Assembly: GCF_000716335.1 (NCBI RefSeq)
Contig: NZ_KL591007.1
Span: 435 to 64,434, forward strand
Origin: Streptomyces sp. NRRL S-118
GTDB lineage: Bacteria; Actinomycetota; Actinomycetes; Streptomycetales; Streptomycetaceae
DNA: 64,000 bases
Direction of reading: 5' to 3'
Part shown: in pieces, positions 46,101-54,325 of the stretch
How the letters are laid out: every line of letters starts with the position of its first letter
How positions within the stretch are numbered: the first letter of the stretch is position 1
Made by a program: the position numbers and the translations under genes
Notes under the pieces: model-generated
Seen by the model: the letters and a program-made list of their open reading frames with translations, nothing else
The model's database searches: none
Told to the model about the DNA's origin: nothing

Positions 46101-46223
46101 CGGGTGCCGGTGGAGACGCCGACCGGCGTCCCGCAGGTTCGCAGCCGAGTTCCCCGTCGCGTCGGTTCGTTGGTCCATCGACCGTGCATCGCCCGTCGCC
46201 CCCCTCGGATTGTGATCGCTCAT
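43149..46223 (-). CDS. Membrane GGDEF/EAL c-di-GMP protein (CdgC-like; degenerate EAL)
   Basis: This protein of ~1024 aa has a basic N-terminus, multiple membrane helices (~97-415), PAS (~429-542), GGDEF (~552-717) and EAL-like (~727-982) domains. The GGDEF motif LGGDEF (~629-634) and an inhibitory-site RxxD (RAGD) five residues upstream are intact, so diguanylate cyclase activity is expected. The EAL signature is AAQARW and the DDFGTG loop is DGFGSG, so phosphodiesterase activity is unlikely. Position next to ilvB matches S. coelicolor CdgC from memory. ATG at 46223 follows GGGGGAA; 46247 and 46292 are alternatives. Confidence 0.85.
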   Translation of the reverse strand: MSDHNPRGATGDARSMDQRTDATGNSAANLRDAGRRLHRHPCADLRAGTRPAAAAARTRRGVPVSAPGMLIERPPVAGGGPGRGSGSEAGRARGLHYQLALAVVCAAYATGAAVGWGSQKVAQIMGDFGLSVAALTASVSCFLYARAPGSRFRPAWLLFAFSSAMAAAGNGVWGWYEVVLGRPVPSPSVADLFFLLFAPPAIVGLLVLAKRPVTRAGWVCLGLDSWLIGGSLLTLSWSLALTHTAQVEGESVARAALSLAYPLLDIVLVSMVLALHFRRSQANRSAIHTAIAALALTVLCDALFTSPLLRENYRSGQLLDAGWFAGSLLLAYAPWGARRTVESAAPARGQRHLRHLSRPVAGSLAALTPYLAAAVCTLGILYNVIEGRRVDRVVVFTGCTVVLALVVRQGIMLVDNIALTHELAQKENHFRSLVQGSSDVIMIAAPTGVLRYVSPAASGVYGREAEELIGSELASLIHPDDLGAVVHEVRRFLAASPSEEPTTRIECRFKSGTGEWLNVESTVNRHQGGLIFNSRDVTERVRLQAQLQHNAEHDPLTDLPNRALFTKRVRQALSGRRAGDSGTAVLFIDLDGFKGVNDRLGHQAGDELLVQAARRLQDSVRAGDTAARLGGDEFAALILGDGGHDRSGRELRVHEIADRLRLTLSEPYRVEGQEVRVAASIGVAFAEPGIGAGDLLRNADLAMYRAKAGGKNRVELYAPQMQTEVVRSTAVATRLRTALEDGEFNLVHQPVVDLTTGRVTAVAAQARWRSAQSLLFTPAEFLRVGEDSRRTGELGRWLLEEAVEQAAERARQGHRVPVAVRLPARGLLDRSLPLSTVENLLTKHEMPTGALIIELADSDPRISFDELEQRLVALRRLGVRIALDGFGSGYAAITALRRLPVDILKLDRGLVEGVVESPRLHKITSGLLRIARDLGMQSVADGVDVPEQVLALRAMGCTHGQGMAFSGPLDEYRLRRALVRDEFPVPDRVALPVLTGSAVPSALPGLPAGLPSMRSHDETRVPPT

Positions 46224-46374
46224 CACGTCGTTCCCCCGCGTCGTCATGCTCGACGCGTCCCCCAGATCGGGACGATACACCAGATCCGTCACTCAGGGAC
46301 AGGGGTTCTCTACGCTCCGTGACGATCATCGGAGTTACGAGTGCGTACCGCGCGCATACGACTTCGCACCGTGC

Positions 46375-47325
46375 TCACGTGGTAGTGAACACCAGGTTCC
46401 GCATCGGCTCACCCCGCACGAAGCGGGAGAGCTGCCCGGCGAGGAGCCGCCGGGCGCGCGGCAGGAAGGCGGAGCTGGAACCGCCGACATGGGGGCTGAT
46501 CAGCACGCCGGGGGTGTGCCACAGGGGGTGGCCGGCGGGCAGCGGCTCGGGGTCGGTGACGTCCAGGGCAGCCGTGATGCGGCCCTTGCCGGCCTCGGTG
46601 ATCAGGGCTTCGGTGTCGACGACGGGACCGCGCGAGACGTTCACGAGCAGGGCGCCGTCCTTCATGCGGGAGAGGAAACCGGCGTCGGCGAGGTGGCGGG
46701 TGTCGGGAGTGAGCGGCGTGGACAGGACGACCACGTCGGCGTGCGGAAGGAGCGCGGGGAGCTCGGCCAGCGCGTGGACGGGACCGCGCTCGGTGGCACG
46801 GGCGGAGCGCGCGACGCGTACCACCCGCGCGCACTCGAAGGGCGCGAGCCGGTCCTCGATGGCGGCGCCGATCGATCCGTACCCGACGATCAGCACGGAC
46901 TTGTCGGCGAGCGCCGGGTAGAAGCCGGACCGCCACTCCTCCCGTTCCTGGCCGCGCACGAAGCCCGGGATGCCGCGCAGCGAGGCGAGGATGAGCGCCA
47001 GCGTGAGCTCGGCGGTGCTGGCCTCGTGCACCCCCTTGGCGTTGCACAGCACCACACCGGGCCGGAGCGAGCCGATGCCCGGCGTCACGTGGTCCATCCC
47101 GGCGGTGAGGGTCTGCACGACGCGCAGGGAGGTCATGCCTGCGAAAGGGCGCACCGCGACGCTCGTCGGCTTCATGTACGGGACGACGTAGAAGACGCAG
47201 TCGGCCGGGTCGGCCGGGAAGTCGGGCTCCCCGTCCCACAGGCGGTACGTCAGGCCCGAGTCGGCGGGGTCGGGGAGCCCGTCGATCTCCTCGGCGGGAA
47301 AGGGGAGCCACACATCGGTAGTCAT
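46375..47325 (-). CDS. D-2-hydroxyacid dehydrogenase family protein
   Basis: This 316-aa NAD(P)-dependent D-isomer 2-hydroxyacid dehydrogenase has VLIVGYGSIGAAIEDRLAPF, VVVLSTPLTPDTRHLADAGF, LLVNVSRGPVVDTEALI and the catalytic His in LISPHVGGSSSAF. The substrate is unknown. It is divergent from the aldo/keto reductase gene, whose TTG start is 47 bp away. Confidence 0.88.
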   Translation of the reverse strand: MTTDVWLPFPAEEIDGLPDPADSGLTYRLWDGEPDFPADPADCVFYVVPYMKPTSVAVRPFAGMTSLRVVQTLTAGMDHVTPGIGSLRPGVVLCNAKGVHEASTAELTLALILASLRGIPGFVRGQEREEWRSGFYPALADKSVLIVGYGSIGAAIEDRLAPFECARVVRVARSARATERGPVHALAELPALLPHADVVVLSTPLTPDTRHLADAGFLSRMKDGALLVNVSRGPVVDTEALITEAGKGRITAALDVTDPEPLPAGHPLWHTPGVLISPHVGGSSSAFLPRARRLLAGQLSRFVRGEPMRNLVFTTT

Positions 47326-47372
47326 GGCCAGGAGGTTAGTTTGGGGAGCGGCACGAGGAGGGGTACGGGGAG

Positions 47373-48392
47373 TTGGAGCGCAGGACAATCGGGGCGACGG
47401 CGCTCGAAGTGGGGGCGATCGGCCTGGGCTGCATGCCGATGAGCTGGGCGTACAGCGCCTCGCAGCAGCGTGGCGACCGCTCCGTGCGCACCGTGCACGC
47501 CGCGCTCGACGCGGGTGTGACCCTGCTCGACACGGCCGACATGTACGGGCCGTTCACCAACGAGCTTTTGCTGGGGCGGGTGTTGAAGGAGCGCCGGGCG
47601 GATGCCTTCGTGTCGACGAAGTGCGGACTGCTCGTCGGGGACCAGCACATCGTCGCCAACGGCCGCCCCGGGTACGTGCGCCGGGCGTGCGACGCCTCGC
47701 TGCGGCGCCTCCAGACCGACGTGATCGACCTGTACCAGCTGCACCGCGCCGATCCGGAGGTGCCCGTCGAGGAGACGTGGGGCGCGATGGCGGAGCTGGT
47801 GACGGCGGGGAAGGTGCGGGCGCTGGGGCTGTGCGCGATGGCGGTCCGGTCGGGCCGGCGCGGGGGCGGGGACGGTGCGGCGGACCTGTACGACGGAACG
47901 ATTCGCCAGCTGGAGCGGGTCCAGCAGGTCTTCCCGGTGAGCGCCGTGCAGGCCGAGCTGTCGGTGTGGTCGCCGGAGGCGCTCCGGCGGCTGCTGCCGT
48001 GGTGCGAGTCGCGGGGCGTGGGGTTCCTGGCCGCGATGCCGCTGGGCAACGGCTTCCTGACCGGCACACTGACGCCGGGCGGCGGCTTCGAGCCGGAGGA
48101 CCTGCGGGCGCGGCACCCGCGCTTCACGGCCGAGATGATGGCGGCGAACCAGCCGGTGGTGGCGGGGCTGCGCCGGATCGCCGCGCGGCACGGCGGCCCC
48201 GCGGCCGGGGTGACGACGGCGCAGGTGGCGCTGGCGTGGGCGCTGACGCGGGGCCGCCATGTCGTACCGGTGCCGGGCACGAAGCACGAGCGGTGGGCGG
48301 TGGAGAACGCGCGGGCGGCCGCGCTGAGGCTTTCGGCCGAGGACCTCGCGGAGATCGCGGCGCTGCCGCCGGCGCAGGGTTCGTGGGACTGA
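47373..48392 (+). CDS. Aldo/keto reductase
   Basis: This 339-aa NADPH-dependent AKR barrel has GCMPMSW near the N-terminus, DTADMYG with catalytic Asp/Tyr, STKCG with Lys and LYQLHR with His, and a C-terminal coenzyme loop VPVPGTKHERWAVENARA. The start is TTG at 47373, preceded by GAGGAGGGG and ACGGGGA. The physiological substrate is unknown. Confidence 0.87.
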   Translation: MERRTIGATALEVGAIGLGCMPMSWAYSASQQRGDRSVRTVHAALDAGVTLLDTADMYGPFTNELLLGRVLKERRADAFVSTKCGLLVGDQHIVANGRPGYVRRACDASLRRLQTDVIDLYQLHRADPEVPVEETWGAMAELVTAGKVRALGLCAMAVRSGRRGGGDGAADLYDGTIRQLERVQQVFPVSAVQAELSVWSPEALRRLLPWCESRGVGFLAAMPLGNGFLTGTLTPGGGFEPEDLRARHPRFTAEMMAANQPVVAGLRRIAARHGGPAAGVTTAQVALAWALTRGRHVVPVPGTKHERWAVENARAAALRLSAEDLAEIAALPPAQGSWD

Positions 48393-48542
48393 CCCGCCGG
48401 TCCGGGCCGGCCGGGCCGGACAGGGGACGGGAACGGGAACCTCGTCGGATCGGCCCGGCCGGGAGGGGAACCTGATCGACCCGGGCGGTGTATCAAGGGG
48501 TGTCATGCAGCTCGCACCGCCGTTGTGGAAGGAATTCGTACC

Positions 48543-49712
48543 GTGCAACGTCCCGCTGTGACGGCCGTGTTGGCCGCTTCCGCGCTCGTGTTCGCGGCCG
48601 GTTGCTCGGGGAGCGGGGGCCCGGGGCCCGCCGGCGCCGCCAGCACCTCGCCCCCGGCCAGGTCCTCGCCCGCCTCACCTGACGCGTCCCCCTCGCCGTC
48701 GCCGTCCGCGCCCCCCGCCAAGGGCACGGTGAAGGTGGTGCGGACCCTGGCCGAGGGGCTGAAGTCGCCGTGGGGCCTGGCCGCGCTGCCCGGCGGGGAC
48801 CTGCTGGTCTCCTCGCGTGACGAGGGCACGATCAGCCGGATCGACGCGGAGAGCGGCGAGGAGACCGTGATCGGCTCCGTGCCCGGGGTGGCTCCGGCGG
48901 GCGAGGGCGGCCTGATGGGGCTCGCGGTGTCGCCGTCGTACGCCTCGGACCACCTGGTCTACGCCTACTTCACCACCGAGTCGGACAACCGCATCGCCCG
49001 GATGCTGTACGACGAGAAGAAGCCGGCCGGCCAGCAGCTCGGAGCGCCGGACACGGTGCTGCGGGGCATCCCGAAGGGCACCGTCCACAACGGCGGCCGG
49101 ATCGCCTTCGGCCCGGACAAGATGCTGTACGCGGGCACGGGTGAGACCGGTGACACGAGCCTGGCGCAGGACATGTCCTCGCTGGGCGGCAAGATCCTGC
49201 GGATGACCCCGGACGGGCAGCCGGTGCACGGCAATCCGGCGGAGGACTCCGTCGTCTACTCCTCCGGGCACCGCAATGTGCAGGGGCTCGCCTGGGACGC
49301 CGACAAGCGGCTGTGGGCGGCCGAGTTCGGGCAGAACACCTGGGACGAACTCAATCTGGTCGAGCCCGGGAAGAACTACGGCTGGCCGGAGGCGGAGGGC
49401 CGGGCGGGCCGGCGCGGGCTCGTCGACCCGGTGGCGCAGTGGAAGCCGGAGGACGCCTCACCGAGCGGGATCGCCGTCGCCGCGGGCTCGGTGTGGATGG
49501 CGGGGCTGCGCGGCGAGCGACTGTGGCGGGTGCCGCTGGCCGGAGCGGAACCTTCCGCGGACCCGCAGGCGTTCCTCGGTCAGGAGCACGGCCGGCTGCG
49601 CACGGTGCTGTCGGCGGGCGGGAACAGGCTCTGGCTGGTCACCAGCGAGACGGACACCAGGGGCACGCCGGAGCCGGGCGACGACAAGATCCTCCTGCTG
49701 GAGGTGACCTGA
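48543..49712 (+). CDS. PQQ-dependent sugar dehydrogenase-like lipoprotein
   Basis: This 389-aa beta-propeller of the GdhB/YliI type is anchored as a lipoprotein: hydrophobic segment then lipobox FAAGC (Cys ~21). A Ser/Pro-rich spacer (~25-65) leads to the propeller, with LKSPWGLAALPGGDLLVSSR, HNGGRIAFGPD, YSSGHRNVQGLAWD and LNLVEPGKNYGWP. Soluble aldose dehydrogenases of this fold bind PQQ and Ca2+; the PQQ source is unclear. GTG at 48543 follows AAGGA. Confidence 0.85.
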   Translation: MQRPAVTAVLAASALVFAAGCSGSGGPGPAGAASTSPPARSSPASPDASPSPSPSAPPAKGTVKVVRTLAEGLKSPWGLAALPGGDLLVSSRDEGTISRIDAESGEETVIGSVPGVAPAGEGGLMGLAVSPSYASDHLVYAYFTTESDNRIARMLYDEKKPAGQQLGAPDTVLRGIPKGTVHNGGRIAFGPDKMLYAGTGETGDTSLAQDMSSLGGKILRMTPDGQPVHGNPAEDSVVYSSGHRNVQGLAWDADKRLWAAEFGQNTWDELNLVEPGKNYGWPEAEGRAGRRGLVDPVAQWKPEDASPSGIAVAAGSVWMAGLRGERLWRVPLAGAEPSADPQAFLGQEHGRLRTVLSAGGNRLWLVTSETDTRGTPEPGDDKILLLEVT

Positions 49713-49725
49713 GAGGCGGCAGCCG

Positions 49726-50052
49726 GTGTTCAACCTGATGGAAGAGCTCTTCGCGCCGGGCCGCAAGCACACCCGTGACGAGGAGCGCCGCCTCGCCCTG
49801 ACCCGTGAGGACCTGGGGGACAACGACCCCTCGCGCGGTCCGATAGACCTCACGTCGGGCCGGGTCACGATCCGCGTCGCTCCCCGGGCCGGCGACACTC
49901 CCGAGCCCCCGGCGCCGGCGCCCCGCGGGGCGTCAGGCGGTGGCCCCGGACAGCAGGTGGAGGCGGTGGGCGAGGGCGGCCGCCTCGCCACGGCCGGAGA
50001 CGCCGAGCTTGGACAGGATGTTGGAGACGTGGACGCTCGCCGTCTTCGGTGA
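49726..50052 (+). CDS. DUF6191 small protein, 3' end antisense to the LuxR gene
   Basis: This 108-aa ORF begins MFNLMEELFAPGRKHTRDEE and PIDLTSGRVTIRV, the DUF6191 core (~50 residues). After residue ~60 it is Pro/Gly-rich and runs 120 bp into the convergent regulator gene, so the last ~40 residues are probably unconstrained. It follows the lipoprotein gene by 13 bp. Function unknown; paralogue at 8143-8499. Confidence 0.65.
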   Translation: MFNLMEELFAPGRKHTRDEERRLALTREDLGDNDPSRGPIDLTSGRVTIRVAPRAGDTPEPPAPAPRGASGGGPGQQVEAVGEGGRLATAGDAELGQDVGDVDARRLR

Positions 50053-52953
50053 GATGAACAGCTCCTCGGCTATCTGGCGGTTGGTGCGGCCCTCCGCCAC
50101 CAGTCGCAGGACGTCCTGTTCGCGGGGCGTCAGGCCGAAGCCGTCACCGGTCTCCTCCCCGGGGCCGGGCGCGGCGGGCTCGGGACTCAGGGGAAGCCGG
50201 GCACGGGCGGCGAGCAGTTCGAGCTCCTCGCGCAAGGGATGGGCCGCGAGGTGGACGGCGACCAGGTGCGCCTCGCGCAGCAGCGCGGCGGCCCGCTCGC
50301 GGCTGCCGCCCTCGACCAGCAGCGCGTCGGCCCAGCGGTGCCGGACGCGGGCGAGGTCGTAGGGGCGCTCCAGCGGAGCGAAGGCGCCGGCCACCTCCGC
50401 CCAGCGGTCGGCGTCGGTGCGGCCCTCGGCGCGGTCCAGCTCGGCGGCGACGTAAAGGGCGTAGGCACGCCAGAGGGGGACGGGCGTGGCGAGCTGCCGG
50501 GCGCAGGAGCGGATCAGTTCCAGCGCCTCGGGTCGCCCCTCGGCCGAGGAGGGCAGCCCCAGGGTGTCCGCCTCGGCGGTGGCGGCGGTGAGCAGGAGCG
50601 GCCAGGCGTACCGATGGCTGCCGGTCGGAAACCCGGTCCGCGCGGTGCGGGCGAGTCCGGTGCGTACGTCGGCGATGCAGCCCCGCGCTGCGGCGGCGCC
50701 CAGGGCGAGCCGGTCCAGCGGCAGCAGGTACTGCATCATCGGGTCGTGCTTGCCGTAGGCCTCGTGGGCGAGCGCCACGTGCTCCTGGCACAGGGACGCC
50801 TCGCCGCGGAGCAGGGCCATCTCGGCGCGTTTCTGGTGCGCGGAGCCGCGCGGCTTGGTGCTGTAGGCGATGCGCTGGAGCCGGTGGGCGCCCTCGCTCG
50901 CCTCGTCCCAGTGGCCCAGCGAGATCTGTGCCTCGATCAGGTTGCTGAGGACCCAGCCCTCGTTGTCGATGAGGCCGCGGCTGCGCGAGTACGCGACGCC
51001 TTCCGTGGCGACCCGTACCGACTCACGGGACCGGCCGACGGCCTCCAGGCAGGAGCTGAGGTTGGTGTAGGCGCGCCCGGTCTCGGCGCGCAGGCACAGT
51101 TCGCGGGCCCGGTCCCGTACCGCGTACATGGTGGCCAGCCCGTCCTCGATGTCACCCGCGTCGACCATGAGGCCGCCGAGGGTGAGCCGGGCGTTGAGTT
51201 CGATGGGCTCGGCCTGGACGAGCCGGGCGTACTCGACGGCCCGTTCGGCGGCGGCGAGGCTCTCCGGGCCGGGGGCGTGCAGCATGCCCCAGCCGGCGGC
51301 GACGGCGAGGACCCGGGCGTGCACGGCGGACGGCGGCAGACCGCTGACCAGTTCCTGGGCCCTGGCGATCTCGGCCCAGCCGTCGCCGCGGCCCAGGTTG
51401 GAGATGAGGCGGGAGCGCTCGGCCCAGAACCAGGCGGCGCGCAGGTGGTCGTTCTCCTCGTCGAGGAGGCGCAGCGCCCGCTTGACCGTCTTCAGGGCCC
51501 GTTCGCGCTCGCCGCACAGCCGCGCGGCGACGGCGGCCTCGGCGAGCAGGTCGAGGTAGCGCAGCGGGGTGGCGTCGGAGTCGCAGCCGCACGCGGGGTA
51601 GGCGTCGGCGTGGTCGATCGGCCGCAGGGAGGCGCGGACCTCCTCGGGGACGTCGTCCCACAGCTCCATGGCCCGCTCCAGCAGGCGGAGTTGCTCGGCG
51701 TACGCGTGGCGCTTGCGGGTCTCGACGGAGGCCTGCAGGACGACGGGGAGGGCCTTGGCGGCGTCGTGGGCGTGGTACCAGTAGCTGGCGAGCCGGGTGG
51801 CGCGCTCGTCGGCCCGTACGAGCGCGGGTTCGGCCTCCAGCGCTTCGGCGTACCGGCGGTTGAGGCGGGAGCGCTCGCCGGGCAGCAGGTCGTCGCTGAC
51901 GGCCTCGCGGACGAGGGAGTGCCGGAAGCGGTACCCCTCGCCGTCGGGCACGGCGAGCAGGATGTTGGCGTTGACGGCGGCCCGCAGCGCCTCGATGAGG
52001 TCGTCCTCCGGCAGCCGGGCGACCGCGGCCAGCAGTCCGTACTCGACGGTGGAGCCGCCCTCGGCGACGGTCCTGACGACCTTCTGGGCGTCCTCGGGGA
52101 GCCGCTCGACGCGGACGAGCAGCAGGTCGCGCAGCGACGCGCTGAGCTCGCCGGGGCCGCAGTCGCTGCAGACGGCGAGCTCCTCGACGAAGAAGGCGTT
52201 GCCGTCGGAGCGGCCGAAGATGTCGTCGACCAGGGCGGGGGCGGGCTCGGCGGCGAGGATGCCGGTGAGCTGGCGGTGCACCTCGGTGCGGGTGAAGCGG
52301 GGCAGCTCGATGCGGCGCACGGTGCGCATCCGGTCCAGCTCGGCGAGCAGGGGGCGCAGCGGGTGGCGGCGGTGGATGTCGTCCGCGCGGTACGTGGCCA
52401 CGACGACGAGCCGTCCTCGGCGCAGTGTGCGGAAGAGGTAGGCGAGGAGGTGGCGCGTGGAGGCGTCGGCCCAGTGCAGGTCCTCCAGGGCGAGGACGAC
52501 GGTACGGTCCGCGGCGATGCGTTCGAGCAGGCGGACGGTCAGCTCGAACAGCCGGGCGGTGCTGTCCTCGTGGTGCGGCTCGTGACCGGCCGCGTCGCCC
52601 AGTTCGGGCAGCAGCCGGGCCAGTTCGCCCTCCTGGCCCTCGGCGGCGGCGACGAGCTCGTCGGGGAGCAGTCGGCGCAGGGAGCGCAGGGCGGCGGAGA
52701 AGGGGGCGAAGGGCAGCCCGTCCGCGCCGATCTCCACGCAGCCGCCGACGGCGACGACGGCGCCCTCGGCGCGCGCCCGGTCGAGGAACTCCTCCAGGAG
52801 CCGGGTCTTGCCCACGCCTGCCTCGCCGCCGACGACCAGTGCCTGCGGCTCGCCCGCGGCGGCGCGGGCGAGCGCTTCGGTGAGTTCGGTCAGTTCGCCG
52901 GCTCTGCCGACGAACACCGGGCTGACGGACCTGGTTTCCACGTCGCCGAGCAT
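49933..52953 (-). CDS. LuxR-family ATP-binding (LAL-type) regulator
   Basis: This protein of ~1006 aa has an N-terminal AAA/STAND ATPase with Walker A GGEAGVGKT (~42-50) and Walker B-like VVLALEDLHWAD. A large helical, TPR-like middle follows (~400-900), and a C-terminal LuxR HTH (LTPREQDVLRLVAEGRTNRQ, IAEELFISPKTASVHVSNIL; ~935-995). Such LALs are large activators of carbon use or secondary metabolism. The target is not evident nearby. Start at 52953 fits the family N-terminus (FVGRAGEL); ATG 53010 is possible. Confidence 0.88.
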   Translation of the reverse strand: MLGDVETRSVSPVFVGRAGELTELTEALARAAAGEPQALVVGGEAGVGKTRLLEEFLDRARAEGAVVAVGGCVEIGADGLPFAPFSAALRSLRRLLPDELVAAAEGQEGELARLLPELGDAAGHEPHHEDSTARLFELTVRLLERIAADRTVVLALEDLHWADASTRHLLAYLFRTLRRGRLVVVATYRADDIHRRHPLRPLLAELDRMRTVRRIELPRFTRTEVHRQLTGILAAEPAPALVDDIFGRSDGNAFFVEELAVCSDCGPGELSASLRDLLLVRVERLPEDAQKVVRTVAEGGSTVEYGLLAAVARLPEDDLIEALRAAVNANILLAVPDGEGYRFRHSLVREAVSDDLLPGERSRLNRRYAEALEAEPALVRADERATRLASYWYHAHDAAKALPVVLQASVETRKRHAYAEQLRLLERAMELWDDVPEEVRASLRPIDHADAYPACGCDSDATPLRYLDLLAEAAVAARLCGERERALKTVKRALRLLDEENDHLRAAWFWAERSRLISNLGRGDGWAEIARAQELVSGLPPSAVHARVLAVAAGWGMLHAPGPESLAAAERAVEYARLVQAEPIELNARLTLGGLMVDAGDIEDGLATMYAVRDRARELCLRAETGRAYTNLSSCLEAVGRSRESVRVATEGVAYSRSRGLIDNEGWVLSNLIEAQISLGHWDEASEGAHRLQRIAYSTKPRGSAHQKRAEMALLRGEASLCQEHVALAHEAYGKHDPMMQYLLPLDRLALGAAAARGCIADVRTGLARTARTGFPTGSHRYAWPLLLTAATAEADTLGLPSSAEGRPEALELIRSCARQLATPVPLWRAYALYVAAELDRAEGRTDADRWAEVAGAFAPLERPYDLARVRHRWADALLVEGGSRERAAALLREAHLVAVHLAAHPLREELELLAARARLPLSPEPAAPGPGEETGDGFGLTPREQDVLRLVAEGRTNRQIAEELFISPKTASVHVSNILSKLGVSGRGEAAALAHRLHLLSGATA

Positions 52954-53020
52954 CGCACAGGCGTCCGACCACGCGGGACAGGATTTCGGCAGGACGGGCG
53001 CGGCCGCCATGGCGCCGGGC

Positions 53021-53218
53021 TCACGCGGCCCGGGCGAAGCGGGACCGCGGGCTGTCGCCGGTGCTGTTCACCGGCCCTTCGGGGCCGTTGCCGCCGGGGC
53101 GGCGGACGGTGGTGCGGCGGGCGCGGCGGCCGTTGCGGACGAGTCCGGCCAGCCGGTGGGCCTCCGCCTGGCGGACGAGGTCGGCGTGGCGGGCCCGGTG
53201 GAGTTCGTACGCGAACAT
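53021..53218 (-). CDS. Small basic hypothetical protein (65 aa)
   Basis: It begins MFAYELHRARHADLVRQAEA and is followed by an Arg-rich, Gly/Pro-rich tail. GGGAG lies eight nt before the ATG. Small proteins with this MFAYELHRARxADL start recur in Streptomyces but have no known role. It is upstream of the LuxR gene in the same direction. Confidence 0.6.
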   Translation of the reverse strand: MFAYELHRARHADLVRQAEAHRLAGLVRNGRRARRTTVRRPGGNGPEGPVNSTGDSPRSRFARAA

Positions 53219-53357
53219 CGTGTTCTCCCTGGTCGAGGTGGGACGTGCGGTGTGTCTCCACTCTCGTGCGCCAGGTGGGGCGGCCGCATCGGGCGAGTGC
53301 CTCATCCCGGGGCCCCGGAGGGCCTTAGGCGGGCACCCGCCCGCCCCGGGGCGGGGT

Positions 53358-53915
53358 CTAAGTCGTGCGCAGGGCACGCCATTCGGGGGCGAGGACGGAC
53401 CAGACCTCCATGTCGTGCCGGACGCCCCGGTAGGGGTACGACTCGCGCAGCACGCCGTCCTTGCTCATGCCGAGGCGCTTTGCGACGTTGATGCTGGCGG
53501 TGTTCTCGGAGGAGACGTGCCATTCGACGCGGTGCATGCCGCGCTGCTCGACCGCCCAGTCGATCAGGACGCGGGCGGCGCGGGTGACGAGCCCGCGTCC
53601 GGCGGCCGTGGGTTCCAGCCAGCAGCCGGCTTCGCACACCCCTGTGGCCACGTCCATGGTGCGCAGCATGACCCCGCCCACCAGGACGTCCTCCAGCCAG
53701 ATGCCGCAGATGCGGCCGGTGTCGGCGGCGGCCTTGTCGGCGTAGCCCTGGAGGAAGGCCCGCGTCGCGGGCAGGTCCGTGCAGACGTCGGGCAGGCCGA
53801 CGTACCGGCCGATGTAGTCGCGTCCCCTGTCGAGGTGGGCGAGGTACTCCTCGGCCTGCCACGGTTCGAGGGGACGCAGTTCCGCTCCGTCGTCGCCCAG
53901 GGATATCGCGTACAT
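53358..53915 (-). CDS. GNAT acetyltransferase (RimJ/RimL type)
   Basis: This 185-aa protein has the RimJ/L pattern: LRPLEPWQAEEYLAHLDRG, the acetyl-CoA loop LEPTAAGRGLVTRAARVLID and VSSENTASINVAKRLGM. The target is unknown (protein N-terminus or small molecule). ATG at 53915 follows GGAGG. Confidence 0.87.
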   Translation of the reverse strand: MYAISLGDDGAELRPLEPWQAEEYLAHLDRGRDYIGRYVGLPDVCTDLPATRAFLQGYADKAAADTGRICGIWLEDVLVGGVMLRTMDVATGVCEAGCWLEPTAAGRGLVTRAARVLIDWAVEQRGMHRVEWHVSSENTASINVAKRLGMSKDGVLRESYPYRGVRHDMEVWSVLAPEWRALRTT

Positions 53916-54129
53916 CGTCCTCAGTCCTCCACGACCGGCAGGGGGTGTCCTGCCGATCATGCCGGGCCGGCGGCGTCCGGCACACGCATTTACCGGCTGT
54001 GGCCGGCCGCCCGTGTCCCCCGTCGCCCTTCGGCACGGGAGGCGCCCCCACCGCGGTGGCTCCCTCCTCCGCCTGGCAGCTGCACGCACCGGACACCGCT
54101 CGTCGGGCCGACCCGGCCGGCAGGACACC

Positions 54130-54188
54130 CCTGGGCCGTGTCGTCGAAGTCTCGTCCGGCTGGCGCCACTTCGAGGACACTCCCCAGG
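54130..54188. repeat. Long imperfect inverted repeat upstream of the S41 peptidase
   Basis: The 21-nt arms (54130-54150 and 54168-54188) pair at 17 positions around a 17-nt loop. It sits 138 bp before the peptidase start in a 410-bp gap (53916-54325) with no recognised gene. It could be a regulatory RNA hairpin or an operator; it has no U-tract. Confidence 0.65.
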
Positions 54189-54325
54189 TGTGTGCTCCCC
54201 GGGTACCGCGGGTAGCGGGGGCTGGCCCCACCCCCGATCGGCCGGGCAGCCGGATGGCCCGGTGGATCCCCTGTCGGCGACCGTGGGGTGGTACCCAGCA
54301 AGTCACCCACAGACAAGGCAAGATC

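Noticed and set aside
46288..46294. GTCACTC upstream of the GGDEF gene as a BldD half-site
   Set aside because: A single half-site without the palindromic partner is too weak to call, although BldD control of such genes is known.
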